Positions 53,318 through 64,000 of a stretch of DNA of 64,000 nt are shown piece after piece (positions within the stretch are counted from its first letter, which is position 1; each line of letters opens with the position of its first letter). Origin of the DNA: Chaetomium olivaceum (taxonomy: Eukaryota; Ascomycota; Sordariomycetes; Sordariales; Chaetomiaceae). The stretch is from the NCBI GenBank assembly GCA_039881045.1, contig JAYWVB010000037.1, forward strand, positions 186,001 to 250,000. The letters run 5' to 3'. Made by a program: the position numbers and the translations under genes. Under the pieces are notes generated by a model, which ran no database searches, was not told the origin of the DNA, and worked only from the letters and a program-made list of their open reading frames with translations.

Positions 53318-56300
53318 CTCCTGGTAAAAGTCGTCACCAGGAGCATTTGGAGGCGGTACGAGAGTGGAAGCGCGTGGAGAAGGAGATGGACGGTGAGCCT
53401 TTTTATGTTAATTTCGGCATCAATGGAATTCATTACACCAAGGCCCTTGTTGACAGTGGGGCCTCTGTTTCGCCACCATCAGCCTTTCACTTGCTAAACG
53501 CTTACGCCTCCCGCGCATCCCCATCACCCCCCGTGACCTCGACCAAGTCAACGTCTTAGTGAAGGAAGCTATCACACACGTTGCCTACGCAGACACCGAC
53601 ATCGACGGACACAAGAGAAGGCGGGTTTTCTTCTACGTTATCCCGACCAAGGGGACGACGTCATCATCGGTCGGCCATGGATGGACACTGATGAGATGGA
53701 ATTGGCCCCCACGAGGGGGGAACTCTACATCGGCACGTCTGGCTTAGCGGTCAAAGAACGCAGTCACACAAAGGAGATCGACTTCCCAGTCAAGGGACAG
53801 ACGGCGGGCATTTTTAAAGCACTGGTCAGGAGGATCCGAAGTACTCACCCTGGTAAGAGGGGGCCTGCTCAGGTGTTCGCAGCAAGTTTGGCAGATATCG
53901 AGAAGGCACTCGCCCCAAAGAAACACAGCGACCCCCGCCAGAAGCTGCCAGAGCATTACCATGACTTCCTTCCACTATTCAACAGGGGGCAAGCCGACCA
54001 GCTACCTCCCCACCGGCCAGGTATCGACCATGAAATTCCACTGGAGAAGGACACGAACGGCGCCGACAAAGCTCCTCCCTGGGGACCGCTGTACAGTATG
54101 TCGAGAGAAGAGCTGATCGTCTTACGGAAGACCCTGACAGAGCTCCTCGACAAGAACTTCATCAGAGCGAGCAGCTCCCCAGCGTCCGCGCCAGTGCTGT
54201 TCGTCAGGAAACCAGGTGGTGGTCTTCGTTTCTGTGTCGACTATCGGGGTCTGAATGCCATCACCCGCAAGGATAGGTACCCGCTACCTTTGATTGGCGA
54301 GACATTGCGATCCTTGTCGAAAGCAAAGTGGTTCACGAAGCTGGACGTGATTGCTGCCTTCCACAAAATCCGCATCAAAGAAGGAGAAGAGTGGAAGACA
54401 GCCTTTCGCACGAGGTATGGGCTCTATGAGTGGCTGGTTACCCTTCGGCTTGACCGGCGCGCCAGCCACTTTCCAACGATACATCAACAACACGCTTCGC
54501 GAGTTCTCGACGAATTTTGCTCGGCCTTCATCGATGATATCCTTATCTATTCGGATGGCTCTCTAGCAGACCATAGAAAGAAGGTCCGGATGGTCTTGAA
54601 AAGACTCCAAGATGCAGGGTTGCAGATTGACATCGATAAGTGTGAATTCGAGGCCAAGAGCGTCAAGTATTTGGGTTTCATCGTTGACGCCGGAAAGGGG
54701 ATCCGAGTTGATCCGGAAAAGATCAAGGCGGTTGCGTCGTGGGAGCGCCCAAGGACCGTCAAGGGAGTACGCGGGTTCATTGGATTTGCCAACTACTATC
54801 GGGAGTTTGTACCAAACTTCTCGACCGTAGCGATGCCGCTCATCGCTCTGACCAAGAAAGGAGCCCTCTTTCTCTGGACGGATCAGTGTGAAGAAGCCTT
54901 CAAAGAGCTGAAGAAGCTATTGATCAGCGCACCGATCCTTGCACAAAATGGGACCCGGACCGGAAGACAATTGTGGAAACGGACTCGTCGGGGTACGCGA
55001 TCGGAGGAGCCCTGTCTCAGTACGACGATGAGGGGGTCCTTCGCCCAGTGGCGTTCTTTTCGAAGAAGAACAACTCGGCAGAGTCGAACTACCCAATCCA
55101 CGACAAGGAGCTCTAGCTGTGATACGGTGCCTGGAACACAGTGGGACGCCGCGAGTTGCGAAGCGTGCCGTCATTCGAGATCTGGACCGACCACAAGAAC
55201 CTCGAGTACTTCCAGAAGAAGCGCCAACTCAGTGAGCGGCAGGTCCGCTGGGCTGAGATACTCGCCCGCCGATACAACTTCTCGTTGACGTACCGGCCGG
55301 GAAAACAGGCCGTGGTTCCTGACGCCCTGTCTAGAAGAGAGCAAGATATGCCCCAGAACGCCGATGATGAGCGGCTCACGGGCCGCTGTTTCCAGTTATT
55401 GAAGGCTGCGAGAGGCAGAGCACTCCGCGTCAACCGCGGTGCCGCGGTGATGGTTCGAACTGGTTTTGTCAAGAACGGCGACCAGGACGGAGGAACAGAC
55501 GATGAGGCAGACAAGTCGGATCCACCGGAGAACCCATTCGCCGACGCCCCGTTGAAGGACCTCTGGAATCAGGGGCTGGAGGCAAACAACCGCTATTGGC
55601 TCATTCGGAAAATGGTTCTTGATGGCGAACGTCAGTTTCCTAGCCAGTGGGGGTTGCCCATCTCAATATCCGAGTGTTCTATCGACGAAGGAAAGCGGCT
55701 ATGTTGGCGGGACCGCATTTGGATCCCCTACTTGGAGCCCCTACGTACTCGGATAATCCAGGAGACCCACGACTCGACGCTCGCCGGCCACCCAGGGAGA
55801 GATCTCACCAAGTCCCTTGTCAGTCGGAAGTACACGTGGCCGGGGCTCAGTCAAGATGTCCGGAGGTTCGTCCGAAACTGCAACGTCTGCGGGCGAACGG
55901 CTGTCTGGCGTGAGAAGAAGCGAGGACTGCTCAAACCTCTGCCCATCCCCGAGCGGATGTGGTCGGAAATCTCGGTAGACTTCGTCACCGACTTGCCTCC
56001 CTCCGGTCCAGACCAAGCGACGAACATCATGGTGATTACGGAAAGACTGTTCAAAAATGTGATTTTCGAGCGGATGGCTTCAACCACCACAGAGGCCGTG
56101 GCAGAACGCCTGGTGGACTCCCTGATACGACATCACGGTTTCCCGCGCGCGATCGTTTCAGACCGAGGGCCGCAGTTTGTGAGCTTGATGTGGAAACGGA
56201 TCTGTGAACTGCTCAAAATTACGCGGAGATTGTCGACGGCGTACCATCCAGAGACAGACGGAGCAACAGAACGGATGAATCAGGAGATCGAACATTACCT

Positions 56301-57238
56301 CCGTTGCTACACCACGTATTGGCAAGACGACTGGGCTGACATGCTTCCGACTGGGATGCTGGCTATCAACAACCGTGACGCAACGTCAACAGGGATCAGC
56401 CCATTCTTCGCATCACAGGGTACCACGTTGACCTCGTGGATTTCGCCGACGACAAGGAAGGGAGGAACCCCTCCGCACAGAGGGGCAGTCGCCGGTAGCC
56501 AAAGGAGAAGCGTTCGTCGCGCGACTGAGAGAGGCCACAGCGTTCGCCCAAGCAGCGATGGCATCCGCACAAGAGCGGCAGGAGGAGTACGCCAACCAGG
56601 CACGACAGGCCGCAGAGCAGTTCCACGTGGGAGACAAAGTCTGGTTGAGGCTAAAGAATGTCAAGACCACTAGGCCTTCGAAGAAGCTCGACTGGCTCAA
56701 CGCCAAGTACGAGATTACCGAGGTGATCAGCTCGCATGCCTACCGGCTGAACACGCCCCCCGGAATACACTCCGTCTTTCACGTCTCTATGTTGAAGAGA
56801 GCCGCCGACGACCCATTACCGTCGCAGGTTCAGGACGACACGCAGCCCCCAGCCATCATCGCTGAAGACACTGGGGAACAGGAGTGGCTCATCGAGGAGA
56901 TTCTCGAAGCGAGACAAAGAGGGAGGGGCCACCAAGTGCTGGTTAAGTGGGCAGGTTATGTCCAACCAACCTGGGAGCCATTGAGCGCCTTTCTAGACAC
57001 GGCAGCGCTGGACAAGTTTGAGGCAGAGCACGGGAAGATCACGCAGGACCTTGATCAGGACCAGAATAGAAGATACCCGGTCGAAGAAATCCTCGAGGTT
57101 AGGAAGAGAGGGAGGGGCAAACAAGTCCTAGTCAAGTGGACAGGCTATTCACAGCCTACATGGGAACCCCTAGCGAACTTCTTGGAAACGGATGCTCTAG
57201 CCAGGTTCGAGGCTGCTCATGGGAAGGTTAGGGACTAA
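53318..57238 (+). pseudogene. Retrotransposon Pol polyprotein, many frame breaks
   Basis: Domains are visible in order: protease (ALVDSGAS near 53450), reverse transcriptase (FIDDILIYS near 54525-54551), RNase H (about 54950-55330), integrase zinc finger (HDSTLAGHPG..CNVCG, about 55770-55890), integrase core with SVDFVTDLP, SDRGPQF and TDGATERMNQEIE, and two chromodomains. The frame changes near 53470, 53655, 54432, 54505, 54945, 55113, 55136, 55155, 56415 and 56490. All but the one at 54432 are equal to loss of a single base. There is little sign of nonsense point mutation. Gag and pol overlap is not evident; the protease frame opens about 30 bases after the gag stop. Confidence 0.85.
56879..57230 (+). 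other. Tandem pair of chromodomains at the integrase C-terminus
   Basis: Two chromodomains lie one after the other in the last open frame. The first (about 56879-57037) reads WLIEEILEARQRGRGHQVLV..KWAGY..TWEPLSAFL. The second (about 57069-57225) reads YPVEEILEVRKRGRGKQVLV..KWTGY..TWEPLANFL. Each has the aromatic residues of the methyl-lysine cage region. The usual chromovirus has one. The two are clearly diverged at the DNA level, so the duplication predates this insertion. Confidence 0.8.
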
Positions 57239-57243
57239 CAAAA

Positions 57244-57274
57244 CCTCGAGGAGGAGGAGGGGGGAGGGGGGTAA
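57244..57274 (+). other. Polypurine tract
   Basis: A purine-rich run (CTCGAGGAGGAGGAGGGGGG and so on) ends GTAA right before the 3' LTR. This is the expected primer site for plus-strand DNA synthesis. Confidence 0.8.
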
Positions 57275-57539
57275 TGTAACGGGCTGTGCCCGAGGTGGCC
57301 TCGGTAACCCTCGGCCAGCTCACGTACAAGCACGGTCCACCGAACCCCTAGATGAAGCTATTCCCAGTTGCCCCACAGCGCACCGAACATTCTAGCAATG
57401 CGCTCGGGCCACCGCACTCACGATCATAAAGCAGCCCCACGAGCTGCCAGACTCTCTCATCTTTCCTTTTCTTCTTCAAGCTTAGTGTACTCGTAGAGTC
57501 GTCACCAGATAGTTGCAATATACTCCTGGGACCGTTACA
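57275..57539 (+). repeat. 3' LTR
   Basis: 265 bases, same ends as the 5' LTR (TGTAAC..GTTACA), with AAGCTTAGTGTA again present near 57479. See the 5' LTR for differences. Confidence 0.9.
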
Positions 57540-57544
57540 TAAAA

Positions 57545-58328
57545 TCTAGGAAGCAAAATAAGTCCCTTAAAGTAAAAGAATAACAACCGAAGAAAAGAAG
57601 CTCTGGCAATGAAACAGGGCAGTTTTTTTCTTTCACAATATTCCCCGCGAGCAGTTATTGATCACCGAAAATGAGCGAGACCCATTGACTTGGAGAACTT
57701 CGAGTTCGTTGAAGTTACACAACGCGTCCAAATCCGTCTGCCCTCCCCTGGAAAAGGTTCCCAAGCCTACCGATACAGCCCTTCCCCCGGACACAGCCCC
57801 CGGCAATCTGTTGTCCAATTTTGTGCCGATACCCTATCAATGCCGGTCCGATAGGGTTCCATTCTTCCCGGGCAAGAAACTTCAGCTTGCCAGGAGACGA
57901 AGCTCGGATAGCTCAGAATGAAAAACGATCTTGTTCCTACGCAGCCCAGTCCGATCAGCACTAAAGACGGGCCGGGATCGACCTTACTCTGCCTGTGTTG
58001 GGCTGGGAAGCGAGTCTCGGCATGTGGTAACCAGCTGGTGTGATTGGTGTACAAAGGAGAGCCTCGCTCCAGGGACCAGGTCAGGCGGGGGTTTCTGGAG
58101 AACACGAGCGGTTCGATTACATATCAAAGTCCATTGCATGTAATATCCGCTGCACCGGCCTGGCACATTCGGCACCTTGCATATCGGATCGTCGGAGACC
58201 CTCCGCACCGCAGCTGCATTATCACCGTTGCTCGGCGGGGTGTTTAAAAACATTGTGTGTTCCCGCCCGTAAAGCAAATGCGGAGGACCAGGCGTGTGTA
58301 CAGTACAGATTATCGTCTGACATTCAAT
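57545..58328. other. Intergenic, no gene seen
   Basis: About 780 bases between the retroelement and the FAD oxidase, AT-rich at the start. Nothing recognised. Confidence 0.45.
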
Positions 58329-59931
58329 ATGGCACGACTATTATGGCCTGCCCTTCTCGCCGTGGCGCTCGCAGCCGCCGCAGCCAACAACAGCCATGAC
58401 CATTCAACCATCGTAAGATTTCCTCCCGCCCCATCCCATCTCTATACCCAACACCTCAGAAACCTAACAACCCCCCCCTCTCCCCCCCCAGTGCCAAACC
58501 CTCGCACACGCCCTCCCCTCCCTCGTCACGCTGCCCTCCTCCCCCGCCTACGCCGCCCAAAGCGCCCACTACTGGTCCGCGCGCCAAAGCGCGCTGCACC
58601 CGGCCTGCTTCGTGACGCCCACGACGACCCAGCACGTCGCGGAGGCCATCCGGCTGCTGACCGCGCACCGCGCGCCCTTCACTGTCAGAGCGGGCGGGCA
58701 CACGGCGTTCGAGGGCGGGTCCAGCATCGGCGGGTCGGGCGTGACCATCGACTTGGCCAATCTGAACGGCATCGAAGTGTCGGCGGACCGGCAGACGGTG
58801 ACGGTCGGGGCGGGGAACCGGTGGATTAACGTGTCGGAGGCGCTGGATCCGCTGGGGTTGGCGGTTGTTGCTGGGCGGAGCGCGACGGTGGGTGTGAGTG
58901 GGTTGACGCTGGGGGGTGGGATCTCGTATTTTTCGGGACAGCGCGGGTGGGCGTGTGATAACGTGCGGCGGTATGAGGTGGTGCTCGCGTCCGGGGAGGT
59001 GGTGGATGCGTCGCCGACGGAGAATAAGGATCTGTTCTGGGCTCTGCGCGGCGGCGGCGGGTCGAGCTTTGGGATTGTGACGAACTTCGATCTGGTGTCG
59101 TTCGAGCAGGGTGATTTGTGGGCGAGCTCGCTCGTCTATCCAGGGGCGACGAACACGACGCTCATCCCTGTGATGCACGAGTTGCTGGTAAAGGGGCTAC
59201 CGGACGACCCTGCAGCACATACGTACTTCGTCATGGGGTACGTGGCCGAGCTTGGAGGGTATTTCGTGCTCAGCGACGAGTTTCACGCCACGCATTCAGA
59301 CCTTTCGACCCCACCGACTGTGTTTGCCGGCTTTCATGATGCGGCCCTGCCCACGCTGTCCACCAACACCCGGTTGAGCAACGCCTCGCGGCTCTCGCGC
59401 GATATTGAACAGGTATTTGGCCTGCGCCAGACGTGGTGGGTTACCTCTGTCGCTGCCACCGCGACGCCCGATTTGCTGCTGGACATCGTGCCCTTGTGGG
59501 AGGAATATGTGCCCCGTCTTCTGGCCGCGGCCGCCGGCGACAATTCCACCGTGTCGCCGTTTCTCATCTACCAACCCATCTCGTCCAACATTTTGGAGGC
59601 AATGCAGGTCAACGGTGGTAACGCGTTGGGTTTGAAGCCCGAAGACGGGCCACTCATGATCGTGCAGGTGACGCTGTCATGGACGAGCGCGGCGATGGAC
59701 GAGACGGTAGAGACCAGTTCCAAGGAGTTGATTGACAAGATCAACGCGCTCGCGGCGTCACGAGGAGCAAACTCCAAGAACGGGTACATATACATGAATT
59801 ACGCGGGCAAGACGCAGGATGTATATGGTGGGTATGGGAAGCAAAACCACGCAAAGTTGAAGCGTGTGGCAAGAAAGTATGATCCACAAGGGGAGCTCCA
59901 GAACTTGTGGAAGGGATATTTTAAGGTCTAA
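58329..59931 (+). CDS. Secreted FAD-linked oxidase (PCMH-type), second BBE-like gene
   Basis: Exons 58329-58412 and 58492-59931 (intron GTAAGA..CCCCAG) give 507 residues. The signal peptide is MARLLWPALLAVALAAAAA. The FAD domain has VRAGGHTAFEGG with His98 at the histidyl-FAD position. The second linkage position, a Cys in many BBE enzymes, is Ser158 here (AGRSATVGVSGLTLGGG), so only one covalent bond is expected. Further blocks are WACDNV, DLFWALRGGGGSSFGIVTNF, and at the end NLWKGYFKV. The BBE-like C-terminal YDPQGELQNLWKG is short. The family includes sugar oxidases and oxidases of fungal metabolite clusters; the substrate is not predictable. The upstream in-frame ATGs (58277 region) add no signal sequence and were not chosen. 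Confidence 0.88.
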
Positions 59932-60211
59932 GATGAGGGCTGGCTGTAAATAGCACCATTATAGCTTCTATCGAACCTGGTGCTAAGTCAGCTGGGGAGT
60001 CGTTTTGATGGGATTCCGTTGGACACTCTCGCACTCACATTCTTGACAATATACATGGCTCAAGGGAGCATCATGGACCCCACCTCATTCCTGGCATGAT
60101 CTCTTGCTGGGAAGAGTCTCCTAAGGGTTCAGGGCAAAAGGGACTCAGTCCTGCCGAAATAAACATCACGCCGTCTTCGTTCCTGTGTGGCTAGCAATAC
60201 GGACCACATCC
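59932..60211. other. 3' intergenic between convergent genes
   Basis: 280 bases between convergent stop codons (FAD oxidase and regulator). Nothing recognised. Confidence 0.4.
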
Positions 60212-63006
60212 TCACCCACTGGGGTTGACGAGCATCTCCTTACACACCCTCAGCCGTTCATGCGCTTCCTGTAGTATCTCGGAATGCGCTTCAGCAAGAA
60301 CCGAGCTTAGTGTATCGAGCAAATCGGGTAAGCCATCTCCTAAATTCGTCGCAGCACTCTCAGTGAGCTCCGGAAGGGTGGCAATATTAGCCAGGTAGGC
60401 GGCTACGCGCCGGTAGTTAACAGGAGTCGGTTTCCCCGGACGGAAGGGGCCACTCGCATGACCGGAAGGCTCTTGCAGAGAATCTTGGCGGCTGATTGCT
60501 CGCACGAAGGACCAGATGCTCAGGGCTGCGTAGTACATCACCCAAGGTCGGTGCGGGTCCTGCTCGGTGCGGCAGGAGTACGTCTGGGCCTCAATTGGTG
60601 GGAGACTCACGACGCCAGGCCCAATATCTAGCCGCTCGCGGTCGCCCGTGGTCGCACTCCGTCGCGGGTCGACTAGAACACGGTGAAGGAGTTTGAAGGC
60701 GTGCAGGACGGCATGGCGAGTTGACGACAAAGCGGCCCATGCTCGCATCCTAGCAACCACGTTGGTGTAGTCCCTCACAGACACCTTCCTCCCAAGCAAC
60801 CGTTTGGCGCCGCTATACACTTGGCAGTCGATGATGTCGACGTGCAGGCTGATCTGCGCCAAATGGTATAGAATGGCGGCGCTATGGACGGGGCCGTTTG
60901 AACCCGGCGCGTCGGCGAGGCTGGAATTCCCCGCTGCGCCTTGAGCAGCGTCAAAGCTGTGCTTCCAGTCGTCGAAAGCGCGCAACAGCGTCTTCTTCCA
61001 TGCCTCGTGAGTTTCGGAGGCCGGTGTGGTCAGATCCAGCCACTTCTCATGTGTTTCCCTGTGGCTGAGGTGCCATCCGACACACAAGAGGCCAGACATG
61101 ATGATCATGCGACCGAAAGAATGGGTCTTAACCTCCTTCCCGTGCAAGGCACGCTTCAGGCCATCAAGGAAGGATATCGACCTGATGCCATACATGCGAA
61201 GGTTCTGATCAAGCTGGCGTACAGTGTCTGGATTTGACGCCGTCCACATATTATCATCGCAAGGGAGAGGAAGTCTGATCTCGTGGGGCGCCATGTCGGC
61301 TGCGTGTCCGAACATGGCGGCGTGGATGGTGTCCGTCATGAATGCTGCAAAGACGACCCGGTGCATGGCCTCGGTCTCAGCCCATCGGCACCACCAGGTA
61401 TGAGAATCAAGGGCGACACCATGAGGTTGTTCGGCTGACGGCACTTCCGGGGGGGATTCGCTTCCAGAGCGGCCGATAAGGGGGCTTCCTCGCCGGAGAA
61501 GGTTGAGCGCGACAACATGGTAGATATGAGCGCGTTCATGAAGTCGACGGGACGAGTACATCTTTTCGTAAAACTCGAGGAGCAAGAGGGCTTGGGACAC
61601 CCATAGCGAGACGGGGGGTTGGGCCTCCTCGGCAGTAAGAATCTCGGATCTCACCCCCAGTATCACCATGTCCGCAAAGCCGCCGTAGTCGGCTAGGTTC
61701 CCGGTTGAATCCCTGGTGCGTAGTGAAACGGCACCTAGAGCAACCATGACCATGAGGAGGAAGATAGAACATCGATTGCACGAAAAGGTCGGCTGGTGGA
61801 CAATGGGAAGCCGCGGTGACACACGGTCCCAGTACTCCTGCAAACAGTCACGCATCATCTCGAGCCCTAGAGCGGGAATGTCCCCGTTGCCGTCATGCGC
61901 CAGGTTTGCAACCAGGGGCTCGGCTTTGGGCTGCTTCTGGCGGAACACTTGGAACCATCGGAGGATTTCCTGGCGGCGGAAATCGGAGATGAGCTCATCG
62001 GTTTCGACAAAGCGAGTCGGGGTCTCCAGTTGAGATCGCCCGCTGGTTAGGGACTCATAGTCATAGTGAATGTTGTTGTTGAGCGTCGACTCTAGGCCGC
62101 CATCGACGAAGGGCACGTGGGAGGAGACGTTGAACTCGCCATAGGGGGCGTGAGGGTTGAACAACCACACTGCAAAGTTCTCGCGGGATATATCGTCCGG
62201 TTGGAAGTCGGCTGCGTGGTAGGGCATAGGGGCGGATTGTTCCGGGACTCGCTGCTCCTGCTGGGGGTAGTAACCTGGCTTAGGGCGGATGATGTTGCAG
62301 GCCCCCATATCTGGCAGTTGGGAATGCCAGCCTGGGTGTTGGTGCATCCTGCGTGGGTCGGGGTTGGGAAGAGACGGCGATGGTTGGGAGTTGGAGTCGG
62401 GGCCCAGCAAGATGGCGGCGTCGTGGGGAACCCGGGGTAAGGCCGGACGAGATTCGGCTGTGGTAGTCGGCGACAGCACAGCAGTGGCTGGTGGGGATGA
62501 GTCCGTAGTTGCGCTGAAACTTGGCATCCGGTTCCGAGGAATGTAGGAGGAGGAGTGCCGTTTCCTATGGCGGGCTAGGAGGTCTGCGCGCACAAACTTC
62601 TGCTCACACTGCTCGGCGGTGTCAGCGGATATCGCGCCTCTTCATATGCTGCTGTCAGACTGGGGAAGGAGGGGAGGCGACTGGGCGAGCGCGTGCTTGG
62701 GAGTTGGAATGGGGTGGTGGAAGGGAACGCGCATACCCCGGCAATGTCGCAACGGTAGATCTCCTTGGGGGCATCTAGATCCCGTTTGTCAGTTCCAGTC
62801 CAGAGAAGCATACTCCATCACGAACGGGGTGGGAGGGTCGCACGGTTCAACTGGTGTCGTTGGAGATGCTCGGCCCTGGAATAGATCTTGTCGCAGCCTG
62901 GGTAGTCGCAGGAAAAGCGGCGCGGTGCTCCCTTTCGGCTCGCGCGCTTGTATGGGCCCGGCCCAGCAGCGCGCTTCTGGGCTTGCGCCGCGTCTTGGGA
63001 TTCCAT
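60212..63006 (-). CDS. C2H2 zinc-finger regulator with fungal_trans domain
   Basis: Exons 63006-62844, 62774-62737 and 62608-60212 give 865 residues. The joins assemble two classical C2H2 fingers: FSCDYPGCDKIYSRAEHLQRH and, across exons 2 and 3, YRCDIAG-CEQKFVRADLLARH. A basic segment and a Ser/Pro-rich region follow. The fungal_trans domain starts about residue 280 with SPRLPIVHQPTFSCNRC and continues with the MTDTIHAAMFGHAADMA and LSHRETHEKWLDL regions, ending KEMLVNPSG. This pairing of C2H2 fingers with a fungal_trans domain is typical of one large family of ascomycete regulators acting in the nucleus. It is divergent from nothing nearby; the adjacent FAD oxidase converges on it, so co-regulation is not implied. 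The ATG at 63006 is the first in frame. Confidence 0.85.
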
Positions 63007-64000
63007 GGCTCTTCTTGGGTTCGATGTGTGAGAGTGCCACGCCGGCTTCGGGGAATGCGGAACTCATTCGGGCACGATTAATCCCCAATCCCGTGCTGGG
63101 TGCTAAAAAGCTGAAGTTAGGCAGCGGCGCGCACCCTTCCGCAGCAAAAGAAGGACATTGGAAAATCAGGGCTCGAAGAGCAGGTCGTTTGCAGATTGGG
63201 CGATGTTCGGTGTCGAGTTCAATAATTCCGTAAGCTGAACCCATGCGCGCAAAAAGCTCAGAGGGGCAGCTTCCCCAGATTGCCCAGGTGCGCCCAAGCA
63301 GCGGGATGCCCCCACGCTCATCTCCACACCCCACCGCTGAAGAGCTCGTCGCCCTCCACGTGTGGCCAAGGGCAGGCGCGGCTGTTCCGTCGAAACCGGC
63401 AACTTCTTACGGATGGAATAATTACCCCTGTCATTTGCGTCGGTCGTGGGACGGTCTGGGAGGGTCTGGGAAACACCGGGCAGCAAGGTGCGTGGGTTAT
63501 GGTTGTGGAAAACACCAGCCAGAGGGCGAAGAGAAAAAAAGAAAAAAAACCCCAAGCATCCAATGGAGCCCGTAAGGTGTCGGGAGGTGGTAGGTGAGAA
63601 CCTGGGAAGGGAAATAAATGGAGGCAACCCCCAAATTTGGACATCACTGGCACTGGCCGTTTGGGTACTGGCGCGGGGTAAAAGTCTCGACTTGGAGAGA
63701 GCTTTTGGCAAGAGCCCCTGTGCCGCGTGGGGGTTTCCAAGCTCAGGGTCTCGTCGTGCAATGTTCGGTTCAGGCAGGGGCAGCGTGGGATCCATTGGCG
63801 GAACCAGAAAAGCGAAGGATTTGAGAGAGAAGTTGAAGACAGCGGCGGGCAATGGCAACTCAATCTCTGCCAAGACAAATCCCGCGGAGTTGCTGTCGTT
63901 TCCCCTTCCTCACAGGGCTGGCAGAAGAAAACCTCGACTGCAGCTGTCGTACCCGGACGAGTATGATCTCCCACTCTAATCCTGCAAGGTGGAATGTGAT
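63007..64000. other. Upstream region of the C2H2 regulator, no gene seen
   Basis: About 1 kb of mixed composition. It contains an A-rich tract (GAGAAAAAAAGAAAAAAAAC, about 63530-63549). Overlapping long open frames on both strands reflect GC bias and show no domain-like sequence. It probably holds the regulator's promoter and leader. Confidence 0.45.

Larger units (their letters stand above)
51364..57544 (+). mobile_element. Ty3/gypsy chromovirus retrotransposon, full length
   Basis: This is a complete element with both LTRs (51369-51634 and 57275-57539), flanked by the 5-base target duplication TAAAA (51364-51368 and 57540-57544). Order: LTR, primer-binding region, leader, gag, protease, reverse transcriptase, RNase H, integrase, chromodomains, polypurine tract, LTR, as in chromoviruses. 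The LTRs begin TG and end CA and differ by about four substitutions and one indel, so the copy is young. The body is GC-rich with no C-to-T/TpA excess apparent by eye, so RIP is not evident. The pol frame is nonetheless broken in about ten places. This copy cannot make its enzymes as assembled. Confidence 0.93.

Noticed and set aside
51364..57544. RIP as the cause of retroelement inactivation
   Set aside because: The element is GC-rich, and its frame is broken by single-base losses rather than by C-to-T nonsense changes. A TpA/ApT index over the element would settle it.
62117..62546. Plus-strand open frames inside the C2H2 regulator
   Set aside because: Shadow of the Ser/Pro-rich part of the regulator.
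1..64000. CRISPR arrays, rRNA genes or bacterial-type operons
   Set aside because: No regularly spaced short repeats, no rRNA-like sequence, and gene structure is eukaryotic.

Overview
The window looks like nuclear DNA of a filamentous ascomycete, most likely a sordariomycete. Genes are split by short introns (about 45-120 bases, GT..AG with CTAAC/CTGAC-type branch sites). The protein families are typical of moulds: Dal5-like MFS carriers, OPT transporter, Fung_rhodopsin membrane protein, fungal_trans regulators, BBE-type oxidases, HeLo-like/NLR-type proteins and DUF7708. There is a Ty3/gypsy chromovirus with clean 5-bp target duplications. Exon joins below were deduced by eye from reading frame and splice signals.

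Layout. 0-7 kb is a decayed catabolic-type neighbourhood: an SMP-domain gene with two frameshifts, a fungal_trans regulator relic, an intact Dal5-like MFS carrier and an aryl-alcohol-dehydrogenase-type pseudogene. 8-21 kb holds ordinary genes: rhodopsin-domain membrane protein, Ulp1-like C48 protease, OPT transporter, Mss116-like DEAD-box helicase and GNAT acetyltransferase. 22-51 kb is rich in proteins of the fungal self/non-self recognition type: a HeLo-like N-domain protein with a retropepsin-like tail, a C2H2 plus nucleoside-phosphorylase protein, a divergently transcribed DUF7580 protein, a CorA-like membrane protein, an AAA+ ATPase and a divergently transcribed, broken DUF7708 gene. Between these lie a BBE-type oxidase, an intron-containing tRNA-Ile, a second MFS carrier, a GFA protein and an APH-family kinase. 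51.4-57.5 kb is a full-length gypsy element with two near-identical LTRs. 58-63 kb holds a second FAD oxidase converging on a C2H2/fungal_trans regulator.

Main observations. (1) Broken frames are many, and nearly all step the same way (-1), while about 23 kb of other coding sequence is clean. This is either a deletion-biased decay process or unpolished assembly error confined to repeated gene families, and it can be tested. (2) The retroelement has a 12-base perfect complement between its LTR and the sequence just inside the LTR, as expected for Tf1-type self-priming, and carries two tandem chromodomains. (3) The 22-51 kb block contains two head-to-head pairs of recognition-type genes. (4) Several introns can only be spliced in frame with AAG 3' splice sites.
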